The position numbers and the translations under genes are program-made. A DNA stretch of 15,558 nucleotides from Syntrophaceae bacterium UBA7544 (GTDB taxonomy: Bacteria; Desulfobacterota; Syntrophia; Syntrophales; Smithellaceae). The stretch's first letter is position 1, and each line of letters starts with the position of its first letter. Below are positions 13,882 through 15,558 of this stretch, piece after piece. The notes beneath the pieces were generated by a model. It was not told where the DNA came from, made no database searches, and saw only the letters and a program-made list of their open reading frames with translations. Location of the stretch: positions 2,107-17,664 of the forward strand of contig DLME01000042.1 of the NCBI GenBank assembly GCA_002479215.1, in the 5' to 3' direction.

Positions 13882-15558
13882 TCATTTACCGATATTATGT
13901 CTGCTCTGTAACTTATCTATATTTTTATACTCTGAATTTATGCGAATTGCTTCATTTAAATGATATTCTGCCTCGGCAGAAAGTCCTTTTCGTTTCAAAA
14001 TCTCCGATAAATAAAAATGGGCATTTGCATATTCCGGCTGCAGATGGATGGCTTCTTTAAAATTTCTTATGGCTTCGTCGTACTTATACAAATGCATTAA
14101 AACCATGCCCAAATTGTTATGAGCGCCAGCATCTCTAGGCCGAATAAGTAATGCTGCGTTATATGCTTTAATGGCCTCAATATCTTTCCCTTGCTTAGCA
14201 AATGCATTGCCTAAATTATTATAAAGGGTAGGATTATCTCCGTTTAACTCGATTGCTTTTTGATATTCCGCAATTGCTTCATCCAGTCGTCCCATTTGAA
14301 AAAGGACAAAGCCAAGGTTATGATGAGCCTCGATAGATTCAGGATTTAACTTTAACGCTTGTCGGAAAGTGGCAATTGCCGCATCGTTTTCCCCTTTTAT
14401 ACTAAATGCCCGTCCTATACCAACAAGCGGTATGTCACTTTTCGGATCTAATATCAACATTACATTATAGTGAGTAATTGCTTCTTCAATTTTGTCCTGT
14501 TTAAGTAATTCGCTTGCCATGCCATTATGTGCAATGAAATTATTTTTTGTAACATTCAGCGTGTGAGAGAAGAGAGTAAATGTATCTCTCCAGTATTTAA
14601 CCTGGCAATGGGCGACAACCGTTAAAGCTAAAATAATTAATGCAGAAATCATTGCTATTATTTTTATAGATATTCTTTTTTTGAAGATATCCGCTGCTCC
14701 CCATGTTACAATAATAAATAATCCAATAAAGGGAAGATAGGCATAACGATCAGCCATGGCCTGCCCACCCACCTGAACAATCCCGATAACCGGAACTAAA
14801 GTACCAAGATACCAGAACCAGCCAACCGGCAAATAAGGATATTTATGAAAATACTTGCAGACAATGATTGTAATGATCAACAAAAATAAAGCAGCTACGG
14901 AAACTTGCCATAATGATAAATCTAAATGCGGATAAAAAACGGCTAAATCAATTGGCCAAAATAATTTCTTCAGATATAAAGCATAAGAAACAATAGCGTT
15001 GCTAATGCGTTTATTTAGTGGCAGGATATTCAGACTGGCTATAGTTCCTACAGATTTCGCGGCATAGAAGGTCAGACAAATCGAAATAGCTGTTAAAAAT
15101 AATAGAGGAACTTTTTCCCAGATCAGCGAAGTAATTTTATATTTTTTCAAGCTAATTGGTTCAGGTATTTCTGCCTGATTTTTATTTTGCTGATTGATTA
15201 TCGTGCGATTTAGCGGCCAGTAATCTAAAAGTAAAAGAACAAAGGGAAGCGTCACCAGCATCGGCTTAGCCATAAGCCCTAAAGCAAAACAAAGAAACAT
15301 CGGCAAATACCTTTTCCAAGAAGGTGACCTTACATACCAAACATATAAAAACATAGTCAGTATCCAGAAAAAAGTGCTCAGTACATTCTTCCTCTCCGCT
15401 ATCCAAGCCACAGACTCTACATTGATCGGGTGAATAGCAAATAGTGCCGCGATAAATGCGCTTTTCCATATAGCTCCGGTAAGATATTGAAAAAATAAAA
15501 AAAGTAAAACCGCGTTGAGAATATGAATAATTACGCTGGTCCAATGATGTCCGCCGGC
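13882..15558 (-). CDS. Multi-pass membrane protein with C-terminal TPRs, TMTC/GT-C-like; 5' end outside window
   Basis: The frame stays open to the right edge: 558 residues are visible and the start is missing. A GTG at 15411 is internal, because the residues before it (AIHPINVES) continue the conserved domain. The visible N-terminal 310 or so residues hold about nine hydrophobic segments and conserved stretches HPINVESVAWIAERKN and ADRYAYLPFIGL. These recall the GT-C-like membrane region of eukaryotic TMTC O-mannosyltransferases (HP-x-H-TEAV...R-x-E). Residues about 340-543 form six uninterrupted 34-residue TPRs with A/G-Y/L-A/P spacing, for example HNNLG at repeat starts. It may transfer a sugar from a polyprenyl phosphate at the outer face of the inner membrane; many bacterial relatives are uncharacterised. 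The next gene could make such a donor. Function is inference; membrane TPR architecture is seen directly. Confidence 0.85.
   Translation of the reverse strand, partial: AGGHHWTSVIIHILNAVLLFLFFQYLTGAIWKSAFIAALFAIHPINVESVAWIAERKNVLSTFFWILTMFLYVWYVRSPSWKRYLPMFLCFALGLMAKPMLVTLPFVLLLLDYWPLNRTIINQQNKNQAEIPEPISLKKYKITSLIWEKVPLLFLTAISICLTFYAAKSVGTIASLNILPLNKRISNAIVSYALYLKKLFWPIDLAVFYPHLDLSLWQVSVAALFLLIITIIVCKYFHKYPYLPVGWFWYLGTLVPVIGIVQVGGQAMADRYAYLPFIGLFIIVTWGAADIFKKRISIKIIAMISALIILALTVVAHCQVKYWRDTFTLFSHTLNVTKNNFIAHNGMASELLKQDKIEEAITHYNVMLILDPKSDIPLVGIGRAFSIKGENDAAIATFRQALKLNPESIEAHHNLGFVLFQMGRLDEAIAEYQKAIELNGDNPTLYNNLGNAFAKQGKDIEAIKAYNAALLIRPRDAGAHNNLGMVLMHLYKYDEAIRNFKEAIHLQPEYANAHFYLSEILKRKGLSAEAEYHLNEAIRINSEYKNIDKLQSRHNIGK

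Noticed and set aside
14033..14644. DNA tandem repeats in the TPR region
   Set aside because: The 34-residue periodicity is at protein level only; the nucleotide sequences of the repeats have diverged.
13882..15411. GTG at 15411 as the true start of the TPR membrane protein
   Set aside because: The frame is open to the window edge, and the upstream residues continue the conserved membrane domain (IHPINVES directly before it).
1..15558. CRISPR arrays, insertion sequences, phage or toxin-antitoxin genes
   Set aside because: I found no regularly spaced direct repeats, transposase motifs, terminal repeats or small paired genes. The two tRNA genes are not flanked by an integrase or an obvious repeated 3' end.

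Overview
The window reads like the chromosome of a Gram-negative, lipid A-making anaerobe. The gene mix (LpxH- and KdsD-type enzymes, a compact beta-oxidation set, a pyrococcal-like nitrilase, TPR membrane proteins) suggests Desulfobacterota, perhaps near the syntrophic Syntrophus/Smithella group. That placement is inference from family resemblance, not a database search. Every protein gene is densely packed and looks intact. I see no insertion sequence, phage gene or CRISPR array.

Layout, left to right. The left edge (1-96) holds the 5' half of an initiator tRNA and its promoter, on the minus strand. Next come an agmatinase (speB, minus) and an LpxH-type lipid A phosphoesterase (minus), then, divergently, the KDO-pathway isomerase kdsD and a gamma-carbonic-anhydrase-like hexapeptide protein (both plus). 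A convergent tRNA-Val(CAC) and a nitrilase-superfamily gene follow on the minus strand. From here to the right edge everything is on the minus strand.

The central block (about 4.9-11.4 kb) is a fatty-acid beta-oxidation operon. In transcription order it encodes a TetR regulator, a 620-residue acyl-CoA dehydrogenase, a two-domain 3-hydroxyacyl-CoA dehydrogenase/enoyl-CoA hydratase of FadN domain order, and a FadA thiolase. Together these cover dehydrogenation, hydration, second oxidation and thiolysis. A promoter with an AT-rich UP-like element and a GGTCA/TGACC palindrome sits just upstream of the regulator, so the regulator probably controls both itself and the whole pathway. Two genes carry an identical 16-nt translation start region, and the gaps between cistrons hold inverted repeats.

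The right block (11.5-15.6 kb, minus) encodes, in transcription order, a multi-pass membrane protein with six C-terminal TPRs resembling TMTC O-mannosyltransferases (5' end outside the window), a methyltransferase-glycosyltransferase 2 fusion whose GT half resembles dolichol-phosphate-mannose synthase, and a second methyltransferase. Its most interesting reading is a polyprenyl-phosphate-dependent surface or protein glycosylation module. This is inference from domain logic and is the best candidate here for something undescribed.
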